In this document: in pieces, positions 1 to 5,635 of the stretch
Layout: each line of letters starts with the position of its first letter
Position numbering within the stretch: position 1 is the first letter of the stretch
Assembly (NCBI GenBank): GCA_013204195.1
Contig: JABMOJ010000588.1
Span: 1-5,635 of the forward strand
DNA from: SAR86 cluster bacterium
Lineage (GTDB): Bacteria > Pseudomonadota > Gammaproteobacteria > Pseudomonadales > Azotimanducaceae
Length of the DNA stretch: 5,635 nucleotides
Direction of reading: 5' to 3'
Position numbers and translations under genes: made by a program
Notes under the pieces: generated by a model
The model's database searches: none
What the model saw: the letters and a program-made list of their open reading frames with translations, nothing else
What the model was told of the DNA's origin: nothing

Positions 1-104
1 CGATGGGCCCATTAGACTCTGACATTCTCAGGAGTGACTAGCCTCTCGATCAAATTCGCATCGGCGCAAGCCAAGCCGAGTCTATTGCCCCAAACCTAAA
101 AGGC
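1..104. other. Left-end non-coding stretch downstream of the GNAT gene
   Basis: This stretch follows the GNAT stop codon (TAA at 107-105 on the minus strand). I see no gene in it. No hairpin with a T-run is evident, so the end of the WS/DGAT-GNAT transcript is not resolved within the window. Confidence 0.5.
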
Positions 105-689
105 TTAGATTCGAACAGGATCTGCAATACTGTCGGAATGACCATTAATGTCAAAGGACATGATGACCAGATCCCTCGACATCCCTCTTCGATCTTCCAC
201 ATAGTCGGCCAAAACAGCTTCCGGAACAAAACCCAGGCGCCGAAATGCCGCTTGGGCGCCATGTTGGTCGGCGGTCATATTCGCCATCAATTTTTTAAGC
301 CCGAGCCCTCGAGCAACGCTGAAAATTTCTGAAGTCAGGTTCTTGCCCAGTCCGCGAGCCCGGTAAGCTTGATTCACGTTGACCCGCAACTCTCCCACCC
401 GCCGAGTCCATGGCGCCGGGTTTTTATGCACACTCGCGTAGCCGATCAGGCCTTCCTTATCGTAGGCTCCCAGCGTGGTGGTTATCTCTGCTTGTAAATT
501 CCGCATCCAGTTGTCGACCACTTCGGACTGGGTAATATCAACCCGCAAAAACAGCATATCCGCTTCTGCCAGGCCTCGCGCAAAGGCAAGCACTGCATCG
601 CGATCGGCAGGCGTCATATAACGTATTTCGACTTTGGCACCATCGACTAACGTAATAGACTTCGGATAGTTGTTGATTAAATCAGTCAT
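105..689 (-). CDS. GNAT-family N-acetyltransferase
   Basis: This 194-residue protein fits the GNAT fold, which transfers an acetyl (or other acyl) group from acyl-CoA to an amine. The acetyl-CoA-binding motif A is visible at about residues 99-120: a beta strand (GELRVNV) is followed by YRARGLGKNL, which satisfies R-x-x-G-x-G (R110, G113, G115) for pyrophosphate binding. The segment AAFRRLGF near residues 147-154 is the usual motif B region (family form: A..lYeklGF). The start is ATG at 689 with GGAG 5 nt upstream. There is no signal peptide or membrane segment, so it should be cytosolic. It follows the WS/DGAT gene after only 25 nt, so it is probably co-transcribed with it. The substrate cannot be read from the sequence; a small molecule, protein N-terminus or lipid-related amine are all possible. 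The family call is firm and the specific function unknown. Confidence 0.9.
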   Translation of the reverse strand: MTDLINNYPKSITLVDGAKVEIRYMTPADRDAVLAFARGLAEADMLFLRVDITQSEVVDNWMRNLQAEITTTLGAYDKEGLIGYASVHKNPAPWTRRVGELRVNVNQAYRARGLGKNLTSEIFSVARGLGLKKLMANMTADQHGAQAAFRRLGFVPEAVLADYVEDRRGMSRDLVIMSFDINGHSDSIADPVRI

Positions 690-694
690 TATTT

Positions 695-698
695 CTCC
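695..698 (-). promoter_or_regulatory. Ribosome binding site of the GNAT gene
   Basis: On the minus strand the sequence CTGGAG lies just before the ATG at 689, with 5 nt (AAATA) between GGAG and the start codon. It sits inside the 25-nt gap after the WS/DGAT stop codon. This supports both the chosen start and translation of GNAT from a shared transcript. Confidence 0.75.
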
Positions 699-714
699 AG
701 TGCCACGGGTTGCT

Positions 715-2169
715 TTAACCCTGGCGTAATTGACCCTTTGTCGCAGCCGCCGCTAACAGCTCCTGAAAAACATCGTCAGCCGCAGTAACGATGTGATCCA
801 GATCGGGCAGCAGCCTTGGTTCACAAATAAAACTAAAGAAGAGCTTTTTGTTGTAACTCAATATAGTGATACTAAATCCCACATTGCCATTGAGCACCAA
901 TAGCCCAATAGTATCGGTTACCTCATAGCCACACATATACTGGGGCACCTGGACACCAGGGACATTGGTGCAGGTGAAATTATAGCCCAGGTGCGGCGGC
1001 CGATAACCACCCACACTGGGTATCACCGGGGCTAGAAAGCGCGAGGCAAAAACGGTCGGATCGAGGGGCGTACCAATCAATTGGGACGCCAACATGGCTA
1101 CAGGTGGTATATTTGGCATACTGTCTTGCATCACAGTTAATGCTTGTGCTTCTTCGTCGCGCTTGATGCGTTCGGTTTCTGCAACTACCGCGTTCAAGCG
1201 TTGCAGGCAATCCATCGGCTGAGCCGACAGACGCGGAAAAATCGCAGACACCTGATTCCCCAAGGCACCTTCCTGACTTTCGGTTCGAACATTCACAGGA
1301 CACATAATGCGCATATACTCCCCATCTACGTGCTCATCGTGAGACTGCAAATATCGCGCTACCGCTTCAGACACCACCACCAACACAATATCATTGATGG
1401 TGCCGCCAAGGTGTTTCCGAATATTTCGAATGTCAGCAAATGGCTTTTGCATCCAACCGACTTTACGCTGAGGCCCCACGGCACCGGCATTAAATGGGGC
1501 CGTTATCACCGGCAATTGTACAAAACGGCCCATAACCTCCGCAGCTTTCGCTAGCATCTTGGCGTTATTTACTGCGCGGGCCAACAGTTGCATGGGGTTG
1601 TCGGTATCGAAGTGGCGCATATTTTCCGCAATGGCATCACTCATCAACTGTGCAGCCGTGGGTATGGATTCGGGTATCCACGGCTCATTGGGAGGCACGG
1701 GTTCGCCGGCGCGGGGATCGAGATCGTATAGCACCATGGTTAATTCAATGCCCGAAGCACCGTCAATCATCGCGTGGTGAGTCATCTGTAACAACAATGT
1801 CTGGCCGGGCACACCCTCAATCAAGATCATTTTCCACAACGGCCGGCTTCGATCCAGCATTGGCTCATTCAACGTCACGGCAATATCCATCGCCTCCTCC
1901 AGGGTGCTACCCGCAGGGGCCTGGTGATGAATGACGTGATGGGTCAAATCAAACTCGGGGTCATCGACCCAAACCGGATGGCCAAGACTCAGCGGCACCA
2001 GCTGCAGCTTCCGCCGATAGGCAGGAATCAGGTGAATTCGTTTTTCAAAGCGTGTCAGCAGTTGGTCGTAAGTCAGCTCGCCATCAAGCACGTAGACCGA
2101 TGAGATGTGCATGGGGCCGCTGGCGGACTCCATATAAATGAATGCTGCATCAGTCGGTGTCAGTCGCAT
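715..2169 (-). CDS. WS/DGAT family O-acyltransferase (wax ester synthase / diacylglycerol acyltransferase)
   Basis: Enzymes of this family move the acyl group of acyl-CoA onto a long-chain alcohol (wax ester) or a diacylglycerol (triacylglycerol), making neutral storage lipid at the membrane or lipid-body surface. Numbering from ATG 2169 (484 aa, normal for the family), the catalytic HHxxxDG motif is intact as HHAMIDG at 131-137. Other family landmarks follow in order: an N-terminal MRLTPTDAAF segment, PLW at 110-112, an ND motif (TINDIVL) at about 257-263, GNQVS at 304-308 and a TNVPG segment at 401-405. The N-terminal half carries the condensation-type acyltransferase domain and the C-terminal half the WS/DGAT C-terminal domain. 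I prefer ATG 2169 because GGAG lies 6 nt before it. An in-frame TTG at 2181 would add four residues but overlaps that Shine-Dalgarno site. The gene is probably first in an operon with the GNAT gene. Family confidence is high; wax ester versus triacylglycerol preference cannot be told. Some members act on other alcohols. Confidence 0.95.
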   Translation of the reverse strand: MRLTPTDAAFIYMESASGPMHISSVYVLDGELTYDQLLTRFEKRIHLIPAYRRKLQLVPLSLGHPVWVDDPEFDLTHHVIHHQAPAGSTLEEAMDIAVTLNEPMLDRSRPLWKMILIEGVPGQTLLLQMTHHAMIDGASGIELTMVLYDLDPRAGEPVPPNEPWIPESIPTAAQLMSDAIAENMRHFDTDNPMQLLARAVNNAKMLAKAAEVMGRFVQLPVITAPFNAGAVGPQRKVGWMQKPFADIRNIRKHLGGTINDIVLVVVSEAVARYLQSHDEHVDGEYMRIMCPVNVRTESQEGALGNQVSAIFPRLSAQPMDCLQRLNAVVAETERIKRDEEAQALTVMQDSMPNIPPVAMLASQLIGTPLDPTVFASRFLAPVIPSVGGYRPPHLGYNFTCTNVPGVQVPQYMCGYEVTDTIGLLVLNGNVGFSITILSYNKKLFFSFICEPRLLPDLDHIVTAADDVFQELLAAAATKGQLRQG

Positions 2170-2175
2170 AATATG

Positions 2176-2179
2176 CTCC
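2176..2179 (-). promoter_or_regulatory. Ribosome binding site that decides the WS/DGAT start
   Basis: The minus strand reads TTGGAGCATATTATG. GGAG is 6 nt upstream of the ATG at 2169, an ideal spacing. The TTG at 2181 immediately abuts GGAG, so using TTG as the start would place the Shine-Dalgarno site inside the gene. The ATG is therefore the better start. Confidence 0.75.
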
Positions 2180-2290
2180 AAGTATAAACAACACTAAACC
2201 GCCATGTGTTTCGTTGACGAATTGCCCCGCCGACAAAAAATATTAATGGTTCGAAGCCAGACACTCAGGCAATCGAGCCTTAGGCATATT

Positions 2291-2314
2291 TCACTATCTC
2301 ACTATCTCACTATC
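2291..2314. repeat. 8-bp tandem repeat, three copies (TCACTATC)
   Basis: Three perfect head-to-tail copies of TCACTATC occupy 2291-2298, 2299-2306 and 2307-2314, and a partial TCA follows. The second 8-bp repeat set begins at 2317, overlapping this partial copy by one base. A 7-of-8 match in inverted orientation (GATAGTCA) occurs at 2498-2505. The 8-bp period does not match one helical turn, so this may be a slipped-strand expansion rather than stacked operator sites. Confidence 0.85.
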
Positions 2315-2316
2315 TC

Positions 2317-2332
2317 AAAGCCGCAAAGCCGC
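2317..2332. repeat. 8-bp tandem repeat, two copies (AAAGCCGC)
   Basis: Two perfect copies of AAAGCCGC lie at 2317-2324 and 2325-2332, directly after the TCACTATC array. Both arrays have the same 8-bp unit length but unrelated sequence. Confidence 0.8.
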
Positions 2333-2454
2333 ACACGGATAACGTTACTCCTGCGCTATCACCACGGCATCAACGCTGGCCTTTGCTTCGGCCATCAACC
2401 GACCACCACTTTAGCACCGTATTCTGGCTTTCTATAGCCGTTGGTCGCGTCGCG

Positions 2455-2493
2455 CCAACCAGCAGCGCGATCCAGCAGCACGATCCAGCAGCA
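2455..2493. repeat. 13-bp tandem repeat, three copies (CGATCCAGCAGCA)
   Basis: Two perfect copies of CGATCCAGCAGCA lie at 2468-2480 and 2481-2493. A degenerate first copy at 2455-2467 matches at 10 of 13 positions. The array ends 75 nt upstream of the Nudix start codon. Its CAGCAGC core is CAG-rich and could arise by replication slippage. No coding role is evident. Confidence 0.8.
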
Positions 2494-2568
2494 CATAGAT
2501 AGTCAGGCCTCGACGAGACATTCAGGGGTGTGTTTTACAGGCATCGGCTTTCGAGTTAACCTCACGCC

Positions 2569-3204
2569 ATGCATCCCATCGAAGATTTTAGTTTCACCTC
2601 TCGCCTGCGCGCACGCATCGCGGGTAACCTCGACGCCTTTCAGGATCGACGGCATGCCGAGCTCGCCTTGCGCAGCGCCGCTGTTGCACTGGCGATCTTC
2701 CGCCACGAAGATCAGGGCGCCGTGATCGTCACCCGCCGTGCGCCTCGACTGCGGGACCATGGCGGTCAATGGGCATTACCTGGCGGCCGCATCGACGCCG
2801 GCGAGACAGCCACCGGTGCCGCGTTGCGTGAGCTTGCAGAAGAAGTCAATCTGGATCTCGACGCATCAGCGGTACTCGGCACCCTAGATGATTATGTGAC
2901 GCGTTCCGGCTTCATCATTACGCCGGTGGTTGTCTGGACCGATATCGAGGACGCTAATCTCATGCCAAATCCTGACGAAGTTGAATCCATCCATGCCTTC
3001 ACATTCTCGGAACTCATGCGTTCAGATTCGCCAAATCTGGAAAACATTCCCGAGAGCGACAGACCCGTCTTATCCATGAACTACCTGGACGATCGCATCT
3101 ATTCACCTACCGCTGCCGTGCTCTACCAGTTTCGAGAAGTCGCACTGCAGGGCAAAGCCACGCGAGTGAAGCATTTCGACCAGCCGGTTTTCGCCTGGAA
3201 GTAA
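2569..3204 (+). CDS. Nudix hydrolase, CoA-pyrophosphatase-like
   Basis: This 211-residue protein is predicted to hydrolyse a nucleoside-diphosphate-linked substrate, probably CoA or acyl-CoA, to 3',5'-ADP and a phosphopantetheine product. The Nudix box spans residues 73-95 (G-x5-E-x7-R-E-L-A-E-E-x-x-L), with the metal-binding R87, E88, E91 and E92 all present. The box glycine near its end is Asn94 instead. Just before the box, RRAPRLRDHGGQWALPGG (56-73) resembles the extra motif of CoA-specific Nudix enzymes (LLTxRs...R...H...Q.aFPGG), which is the reason for the CoA call. The ATG at 2569 is the first usable start because an in-frame TAA lies at 2557-2559. No good Shine-Dalgarno site precedes it. 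It is transcribed away from the WS/DGAT gene and towards the acyl-CoA ligase, in a neighbourhood of acyl-CoA enzymes. ADP-ribose or another dinucleotide remains possible. Confidence 0.9.
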   Translation: MHPIEDFSFTSRLRARIAGNLDAFQDRRHAELALRSAAVALAIFRHEDQGAVIVTRRAPRLRDHGGQWALPGGRIDAGETATGAALRELAEEVNLDLDASAVLGTLDDYVTRSGFIITPVVVWTDIEDANLMPNPDEVESIHAFTFSELMRSDSPNLENIPESDRPVLSMNYLDDRIYSPTAAVLYQFREVALQGKATRVKHFDQPVFAWK

Positions 3205-3235
3205 GCCCATCACACAGCCGTTAATCGCCGCAAAC

Positions 3236-3264
3236 AGATCAGCGCCTAATGATCTAGGCGCCTA
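3236..3264. terminator. Overlapping inverted repeats in the convergent gap, possible bidirectional terminator
   Basis: GCGCCTA (3242-3248) and TAGGCGC (3255-3261) form a perfect 7-bp GC-rich stem with a 6-nt loop. A second perfect stem, AGATCA (3236-3241) with TGATCT (3250-3255), overlaps it and cannot form at the same time. TAGGCGCCTA (3255-3264) is also a 10-bp palindrome. The site lies between the convergent Nudix and ligase genes, where a shared terminator is expected. Neither strand has a proper T-run after the stem (the minus strand has only TGTTTG), so intrinsic termination would be weak. Confidence 0.45.
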
Positions 3265-3292
3265 AAGGCCTCGCATTCCAAAGACGCCCGCC

Positions 3293-4984
3293 TCAAAGAC
3301 CCAGCGCCTTGCCATGCTTGGCTCGCAGCTCAATTTTGTCGATCTTGCCAGATGCGATACGAGGCAACACCGCAAAAGTTGACGAGATATAGCGCGGGAT
3401 CTTGAACCGCGCTAGGTGATCCACCAGGAAGCCCCGCAGCGCCTCCTCATCAACCGCTTGCCGCACGTAGACCGTCGCCCCAATCTCTTCACCAAGCCGC
3501 TCATCCGGAACACCATAGACTGACGCCTCAATCACATCCGGATGGTTCAACAGCGCGGCCTCAACCTCGCCACAGCCAATATTCTCGCCCCCGCGAATAA
3601 TCAGTTGTTTGAGCCTGTCGACGATAAACACGAAGTCTTCTTCATCCAGATAAGCCACATCGCCCGTATGAAACCAGCCATCCGTGAAGGAACTCGCGTT
3701 TGCCGCAGGATTATCCCAATAACCTCGAATCATCGAAGTGCCACGTACCATTAATTCGCCGCGTTGGCCTTGGGGCAAGTGATTACCAGCCTCGTCCATG
3801 ATCGCGACATCAAGCACGGCGGCGACTCGACCGGAGCTGCTCGGACGATCAAGGTAGTCTTGGCCAGAAATACCCGTGCCGATAGCATTCGTCTCCGTCA
3901 TCCCCCAGCCCGTATTCGGAATGGCTTGTTTAAAGGTGGTTGCAATACGCTTGACCTGATCTGGCGCTCGTGGCGCGCCGCCACCGCCGACGACCAGCAG
4001 GGAACTCAAATCACGTTGGGTTCTCAGCGCTGCCTCTACGAGGTCACCGGTCATCGCTGCAGGCGCCACGAAGCTGGCGATCTGTTCCCGCTCGATCAGC
4101 TCGGCTGCGGTCTCCACATCCCACTTGTACATACCCACCAGCTTGCGCTGGCTGCGATAGCAAGACAGATATACCGCATGAGATCCCGCCACATGAAACA
4201 AGGGCACACCCAACAGAGTGGCTATTTGATAAGGCAACACCAGCGGCTCGGTGTTGTTGATCAGCGCACTGGCGGCGGCATCGATTTCCCAGGACAACAG
4301 GGCCGATATCACCGCCCTGTGGCTCGACACAGCCCCTTTGGGATGACCGGTGGATCCTGAGGTGTACAGTATTAGCGTATCCTCATCCGGGTCAATCTCA
4401 GCCGTGGGCATCGCCGCGGGCGTGGCCAGAATATCGGAAATCAAACGCACGCCGGACGCCACCGGTTCTTTCAGGCGAACCCCGATAATATCGATATTCA
4501 ACGACGGCTCGCAGCGTGCCAGTCGGTCGACCCGCTCCTGATCGGCAAAAACGAGTCGCGCGCCACTATGGCTCAAACCATAAGCCATTTCTTCTGGACC
4601 CCATAAAGCGTTCATCGCCACGGCAATCGCACCGATCGAGGTGATCGCCGTGAACGCCATGATCCATTCCGGATAGTTGCGCATCGCGATCGCGATCCGA
4701 TCACCACGACCGACGCCGTAGTCATTCACCAGTGTCGCAGCGATGGTGGCCGCTCGCTGATACATATCTTCAAAACTGTAACGCTCATCTTCATAGACAA
4801 AAAATGTCTCGTCGCTGCGATTCTCCGCAAACAACTCTCGTAACGAATTGGGTGCGTTAACGTAGACGCGACAAGGGTTACCACCAATATCCACCAACTG
4901 CATTGCAAACGGCTGACCCGGCGCGGTTAATTGTTTAAGCGCATCGGCACGGCTCAAGGGTTTATCTGGCATCGCTATTGTCAT
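3293..4984 (-). CDS. AMP-forming acyl-CoA synthetase (class I adenylate-forming enzyme)
   Basis: This 563-residue enzyme is predicted to activate a carboxylic acid with ATP to an acyl-adenylate and then to acyl-CoA. The adenylation motifs are complete and in order: the phosphate-binding loop YTSGSTGHPKG at 207-217, PLFHVAG at about 261-267, GWGMTETNAIG at 359-369, GWFHTGD at 436-442, DRLK at 457-460, the hinge-side motif RGGENIGCGEVE at 464-475, and the C-terminal PRIASGKIDK at 541-550 with the catalytic lysine K547. Length matches the fatty-acyl and related CoA ligases. The start is ATG at 4984, with only a weak GAG-rich stretch upstream; ATG at 4972 is the next choice. There is no signal peptide. 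It lies 67 nt after a crotonase gene on the same strand, so the pair is likely an operon for breakdown or modification of an acid. The substrate (fatty, branched, aromatic or steroid side-chain acid) cannot be told. Confidence 0.93.
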   Translation of the reverse strand: MTIAMPDKPLSRADALKQLTAPGQPFAMQLVDIGGNPCRVYVNAPNSLRELFAENRSDETFFVYEDERYSFEDMYQRAATIAATLVNDYGVGRGDRIAIAMRNYPEWIMAFTAITSIGAIAVAMNALWGPEEMAYGLSHSGARLVFADQERVDRLARCEPSLNIDIIGVRLKEPVASGVRLISDILATPAAMPTAEIDPDEDTLILYTSGSTGHPKGAVSSHRAVISALLSWEIDAAASALINNTEPLVLPYQIATLLGVPLFHVAGSHAVYLSCYRSQRKLVGMYKWDVETAAELIEREQIASFVAPAAMTGDLVEAALRTQRDLSSLLVVGGGGAPRAPDQVKRIATTFKQAIPNTGWGMTETNAIGTGISGQDYLDRPSSSGRVAAVLDVAIMDEAGNHLPQGQRGELMVRGTSMIRGYWDNPAANASSFTDGWFHTGDVAYLDEEDFVFIVDRLKQLIIRGGENIGCGEVEAALLNHPDVIEASVYGVPDERLGEEIGATVYVRQAVDEEALRGFLVDHLARFKIPRYISSTFAVLPRIASGKIDKIELRAKHGKALGL

Positions 4985-5051
4985 GAATGTTCTACTCGAA
5001 AGGTAAATGGATTAAATACAAGAATGATCGTGGCGGCGAAGCTTCAACTCG

Positions 5052-5635
5052 CTAGCGCTCGGGCTCATATTGATCGAACCGAGGCGGGCGTTTTTCCATG
5101 AAGGCTCGAATGGCTTCTCGAGACTCATCAGTGCCACCGCTGGCGATCATGTGTTGCGCTTCTAAAGCAAGGCTGGCCGTCAAGCTCTGCTCAAGTCCAG
5201 CATTCAGATTTTTTTTCATTCGGCCCAGCGCCTGAGTTGGACCGTTGGCTAATTTTTTCGCATAGGCAAATGCATCTAGCCTAAAGGACGCATCGGCAAA
5301 CACCTTATTCACCAGACCCAAACGCCATGCTTCCTGAGCATCGATGGTATTACCCGTAAACATAAGTTCCTTGGCTTTTTTCATTCCCAATATATAAGGC
5401 GATATTGGCGCCAAGTAAGGACCACCGCTTCTCACATTTGGATAACCGAACAAGGCATCCTCAGAGCAAATGCACAGGTCACTAAGGGACACCACCCCCA
5501 TGCCGGCAGCAAAGCAGAAGCCGTGCACCTGGTTTATTATCGGCTTTGGGTTATCCCACATTACCTCCCACAAACACTGGTGCACATACTTACCACCCCA
5601 CCAAATCTTCTGTATCGGGTCCATACCTTCCATAG
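5052..5635 (-). CDS. Crotonase-superfamily protein (enoyl-CoA hydratase/isomerase-like), 5' part outside the window
   Basis: The visible 193 residues are the C-terminal part of a crotonase-fold protein, a family acting on acyl-CoA thioesters held by an oxyanion hole. The core signature is KPIINQVHGFCFAAGMG at visible residues 30-46, followed by SDL and FGYPN at 62-66. The segment AKELMFTGNTIDAQEAWRLGLVNKVF and the tail ending REAIRAFMEKRPPRF are classic family features. Aligned without gaps to rat mitochondrial enoyl-CoA hydratase from memory, catalytic Glu144 falls on Gly46 and Glu164 on Asn66, so a standard hydratase reaction is doubtful. An ATG at 5633 is in frame but cannot be the true start, because roughly the first 100 residues, including the first oxyanion-hole strand, are missing. 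The gene reads into the acyl-CoA synthetase after 67 nt and is likely co-transcribed with it. An isomerase, decarboxylase, lyase or non-catalytic role is possible. Confidence 0.88.
   Translation of the reverse strand, partial: MEGMDPIQKIWWGGKYVHQCLWEVMWDNPKPIINQVHGFCFAAGMGVVSLSDLCICSEDALFGYPNVRSGGPYLAPISPYILGMKKAKELMFTGNTIDAQEAWRLGLVNKVFADASFRLDAFAYAKKLANGPTQALGRMKKNLNAGLEQSLTASLALEAQHMIASGGTDESREAIRAFMEKRPPRFDQYEPER

Larger units (their letters stand above)
2170..2568. other. Divergent intergenic region with short tandem repeats
   Basis: These 399 nt separate the divergent starts of the WS/DGAT and Nudix genes and should carry the promoters for both. I found no convincing sigma-70 promoter pair on either strand. 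A TTGACG at 2214-2219 (plus) has no good -10 box at the right distance. A TTTACA at 2534-2539 (plus) is followed 17 nt later only by a weak TAACCT, which would place transcription at the ATG itself. Three tandem repeat sets lie here and are listed separately. Two plus-strand open frames (2204-2437 and 2441-2725) have no ribosome binding site and no recognisable product, so I treat the region as non-coding. Confidence 0.6.

Noticed and set aside
3..12. ATGGGCCCAT, a perfect 10-bp palindrome at the left edge
   Set aside because: A single short palindrome without a T-run or a second copy gives no functional evidence.
1144..1554. A 136-codon open frame on the plus strand, and another at 980-1303 on the minus strand
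   Set aside because: Both overlap the WS/DGAT gene in other frames and show no family motifs.
2182..2190. TATACT on the minus strand just before the WS/DGAT gene as a -10 box
   Set aside because: It would put the transcription start inside or after the Shine-Dalgarno site, and no -35 box lies 17 nt upstream.
2291..2332. Tandem repeats as a CRISPR array
   Set aside because: The units are 8 bp, directly adjacent and without spacers, and no cas gene is present.
2204..2437. A 77-codon plus-strand open frame in the divergent intergenic region
   Set aside because: No ribosome binding site precedes it, it runs through the 8-bp tandem repeats, and the product resembles nothing I recognise. It cannot be fully excluded.
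2441..2725. A 94-codon plus-strand open frame spanning the 13-bp repeats and the start of the Nudix gene
   Set aside because: It overlaps the well-supported Nudix frame by over 150 nt and its product looks like random translation.
3764..4360. A 198-codon open frame on the plus strand
   Set aside because: It lies wholly antisense to the acyl-CoA synthetase, whose motifs are intact, and its translation is rich in Arg, His and Gly with no recognisable domain.

Overview
The window holds four complete protein-coding genes and one gene cut by the right edge. All are bacterial in style, with tight gene spacing and Shine-Dalgarno sites where genes are linked. Base composition is moderate. A wax-ester-synthase-type acyltransferase beside an acyl-CoA ligase and a crotonase suggests a lipid-using proteobacterium, most likely a gammaproteobacterium. 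That assignment is an inference from gene content and composition; no rRNA or other taxonomic marker is present.

Layout from left to right: a short non-coding left end (1-104); a GNAT acetyltransferase on the minus strand (105-689); a WS/DGAT-family O-acyltransferase on the minus strand (715-2169), whose stop lies 25 nt upstream of the GNAT start, so the two look like one transcript; a 399-nt divergent intergenic region (2170-2568) containing three sets of short tandem repeats; a plus-strand Nudix hydrolase of the CoA-pyrophosphatase type (2569-3204); an 88-nt convergent gap with overlapping inverted repeats; an AMP-forming acyl-CoA synthetase on the minus strand (3293-4984); and, 67 nt upstream of it, the 3' part of a crotonase-superfamily gene on the minus strand (5052 to the window end).

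The genes share an acyl-CoA theme. The ligase would make acyl-CoA from a free carboxylic acid, and the crotonase-fold protein would act on an acyl-CoA. The Nudix enzyme may hydrolyse CoA or acyl-CoA, and the WS/DGAT would transfer acyl groups from acyl-CoA to an alcohol or diacylglycerol for storage lipid. The GNAT's substrate is unknown.

I did not find a clear new system such as a defence island, CRISPR array, mobile element or RNA gene. The points most worth a second look are the crotonase that lacks both catalytic glutamates of classical enoyl-CoA hydratases, the clustered tandem repeats between the divergent genes, the two mutually exclusive hairpins in the convergent gap, and the Nudix box with Asn in place of its conserved Gly.
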